A stretch of DNA of 14,951 nt from Spirochaetia bacterium (GTDB taxonomy: Bacteria; Spirochaetota; Spirochaetia; Treponematales; Breznakiellaceae). The DNA is taken from contig BNUX01000073.1 of NCBI GenBank assembly GCA_025997675.1, positions 1 through 14,951 on the forward strand. The letters are read 5' to 3'. The notes under the pieces were generated by a model. It did not search any database and was not told the DNA's origin. It saw nothing but the letters and a program-made list of their open reading frames with translations. Shown here one piece after another: positions 13,816 through 14,951 of the stretch; within the stretch, counting starts at the first letter, position 1; the number at the start of each line of letters is the position of its first letter. The position numbers and the translations under genes are program-made.

Positions 13816-13842
13816 CACTACCCTCCATATACTAACACCTCA

Positions 13843-14951
13843 TCAGTTCTTTACGCCATGGGTTTTTATGTTCCGTATGATATTTTGTATCTCCGAATCC
13901 ACCTTAGGATCCGCCCGGATCATACCTTCTATTTTATCATACGCATGGAGTACCGTGGAATGATCCCGGCCGCCAAAAGCCTGGCCTATCTCAATGGTAG
14001 AATATTCGGTAATTACCCTGGTTATATACATGGCAAGCTGCCGGGGAAACACAATGCTCTGGGTTCGTTTTTTCCCCTTAAGGTCCGTAAGGGACAGGAG
14101 ATAATGATCCGCCACTTCCCGTTGAATTATCTCAATTGATAGATTGGACTGTTTTGGGGAGGCAAAAACATCCCGCAGCTGTTCCTGGGCAATTTCCAGG
14201 GTTACCGGTTTTTTTATGAGTTGGGCATACGCCACCAGTTTATTCATGGCGGATTCCAAATCCCGGATATTCGTTGAAATATTCCGGCTTATCAGCTCAA
14301 TAACCTCATCGGGAATAGTGATATTATAGGTTTCCAATTTTTTATTTAATATGGCAACCCGGGTCTCATATTTTGGGAGTTGGAGATCCACGTTAAGGCC
14401 CCTGCCAACCCGGGTTCGGAGACGGTCACTGATGTTCTTCAATTCCGATACCGGCCTATCGCAGGTAAAGACCATCTGTTTATTGGCGTCATAGAGAGCA
14501 TTAAAGGTATTAAAAAGTTCCTCTTGGGTTTCAATTTTATTCTGCAGGAAGTGGATATCGTCAATGAGAAGAACATCCACAAATCGATACTTGTTTCTAA
14601 AGGCCGACTGGGTTCCTTTAAGGGACTGGATAAACTCATTGGTAAAGGTTTCTGCAGTTGTATAGATGATCTCACTTTCCGACTTTTTATAGATTTCATT
14701 TCCTATGGCCTGCATCAAGTGGGTTTTTCCCAGTCCCACCCCCCCGTATATGAGCAGGGGATTATATGAAGTGGTTCCGGGATTCAGCGCAACGGCCTGG
14801 GCGGCGTTAGCGGCGAAGTTGTTATTATCACCTATGATATAGGTATCAAATGTATAGTCATCCCGGAGTTGGGAATGCTGCTTTTTCGTTACCGGAGCGG
14901 GACCGGGAGCGGGTTTTGCCACACGGATAGGATTTTCTTCTTTCAACCGGG
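13843..14951 (-). CDS. dnaA: Chromosomal replication initiator DnaA, 5' end outside window
   Basis: ATP-dependent origin-binding initiator. The visible part is domains III and IV, about 368 codons; the frame continues past the right edge, so domain I and much of domain II are missing from view. A Pro/Lys-rich linker precedes LRDDYTFDTYIIGDNN. Walker A is GGVGLGKTHL at visible residues 68-77, Walker B is VLLIDDIHFL, and the arginine-finger region is ISDRLRTRVGRGL. The C-terminal DNA-binding helix-turn-helix carries the DnaA signature IGQAFGGRDHSTVLHAYDKI. The TTG at 14946 is not the start: it lies inside the linker and the codons before it stay open. Transcription runs leftward into the putative origin and dnaN. 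Confidence 0.97.
   Translation of the reverse strand, partial: RLKEENPIRVAKPAPGPAPVTKKQHSQLRDDYTFDTYIIGDNNNFAANAAQAVALNPGTTSYNPLLIYGGVGLGKTHLMQAIGNEIYKKSESEIIYTTAETFTNEFIQSLKGTQSAFRNKYRFVDVLLIDDIHFLQNKIETQEELFNTFNALYDANKQMVFTCDRPVSELKNISDRLRTRVGRGLNVDLQLPKYETRVAILNKKLETYNITIPDEVIELISRNISTNIRDLESAMNKLVAYAQLIKKPVTLEIAQEQLRDVFASPKQSNLSIEIIQREVADHYLLSLTDLKGKKRTQSIVFPRQLAMYITRVITEYSTIEIGQAFGGRDHSTVLHAYDKIEGMIRADPKVDSEIQNIIRNIKTHGVKN

Larger units (their letters stand above)
13646..13842. other. Putative chromosomal origin (oriC) in the dnaA-dnaN gap
   Basis: The 197-base gap is strongly AT-rich (for example CTATAAATTTATATAAAATA at 13658-13677 and CTTATATTATAAAG at 13727-13740) in an otherwise GC-rich window. 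It carries a cluster of DnaA-box-like sites on its dnaA side. The dnaA-dnaN gap is a common bacterial oriC location. A TAG-rich run (13676-13693) faces the boxes in the orientation expected of DnaA-trio elements. Origin activity itself is inferred. Confidence 0.65.

Noticed and set aside
14944..14946. TTG as the start of dnaA
   Set aside because: It lies within the domain II linker, the frame stays open to the window edge, and domain I would be missing; the gene continues outside the window.

Overview
The window looks like the origin-proximal region of a treponeme-like spirochete chromosome. The evidence is the leftward gene order dnaA-dnaN-recF-dciA, an FMN-riboswitch-controlled riboflavin ABC transporter of the RfuABCD type known from Treponema, and a signal-peptide-bearing lipoprotein/outer-membrane-protein pair with no recognisable family. 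GC content is fairly high, with AT-rich islands at the putative origin and in the lipoprotein gene. The species cannot be fixed from sequence alone; a gut-type Treponema relative is an inference.

Layout, left to right. (1) Bases 1-91 are an exact reverse complement of bases 245-335. The first gene, a DUF1538 membrane protein, therefore emerges directly from an inverted-repeat junction and appears to lack its N-terminal segments. (2) On the + strand, the DUF1538 protein overlaps a tandem-domain P-II-like protein, which suggests a membrane transporter with its own cytosolic regulator. (3) Still on the + strand, a lipoprotein gene and a signal-peptide protein with an outer-membrane-like C-terminus form a two-gene unit. 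(4) On the - strand, rfuA-rfuB-rfuC-rfuD form a tightly overlapping operon from about 9166 down to 4705. A sigma70-type promoter, a complete FMN riboswitch and an intrinsic terminator precede it. Its last gene overlaps the converging + strand gene by 36 bp. (5) Between rfuA and the replication genes lies a 5'-truncated XRE-family regulator remnant, abutting the rfu promoter, then a short gap holding a 16-bp palindrome. (6) On the - strand, a replication operon runs dnaA (5' end outside the window), dnaN, recF, dciA, and continues with an 8-bp overlap into a 6-phosphogluconolactonase-like gene. The AT-rich dnaA-dnaN gap carries a cluster of DnaA-box-like sites and is the best oriC candidate.

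How the parts work together. RfuA should capture riboflavin in the periplasm, RfuC/RfuD form the channel and RfuB powers uptake. FMN made from the imported vitamin should shut the operon off through the riboswitch. DnaA loads the replisome, DnaN is the clamp, RecF acts at gaps and DciA is the likely helicase-loading factor. No wholly new system is proven here. The most unusual items are the perfect inverted repeat at the left edge, the DUF1538/tandem P-II pair, the truncated regulator beside the rfu promoter, and the lactonase coupled to the replication genes.
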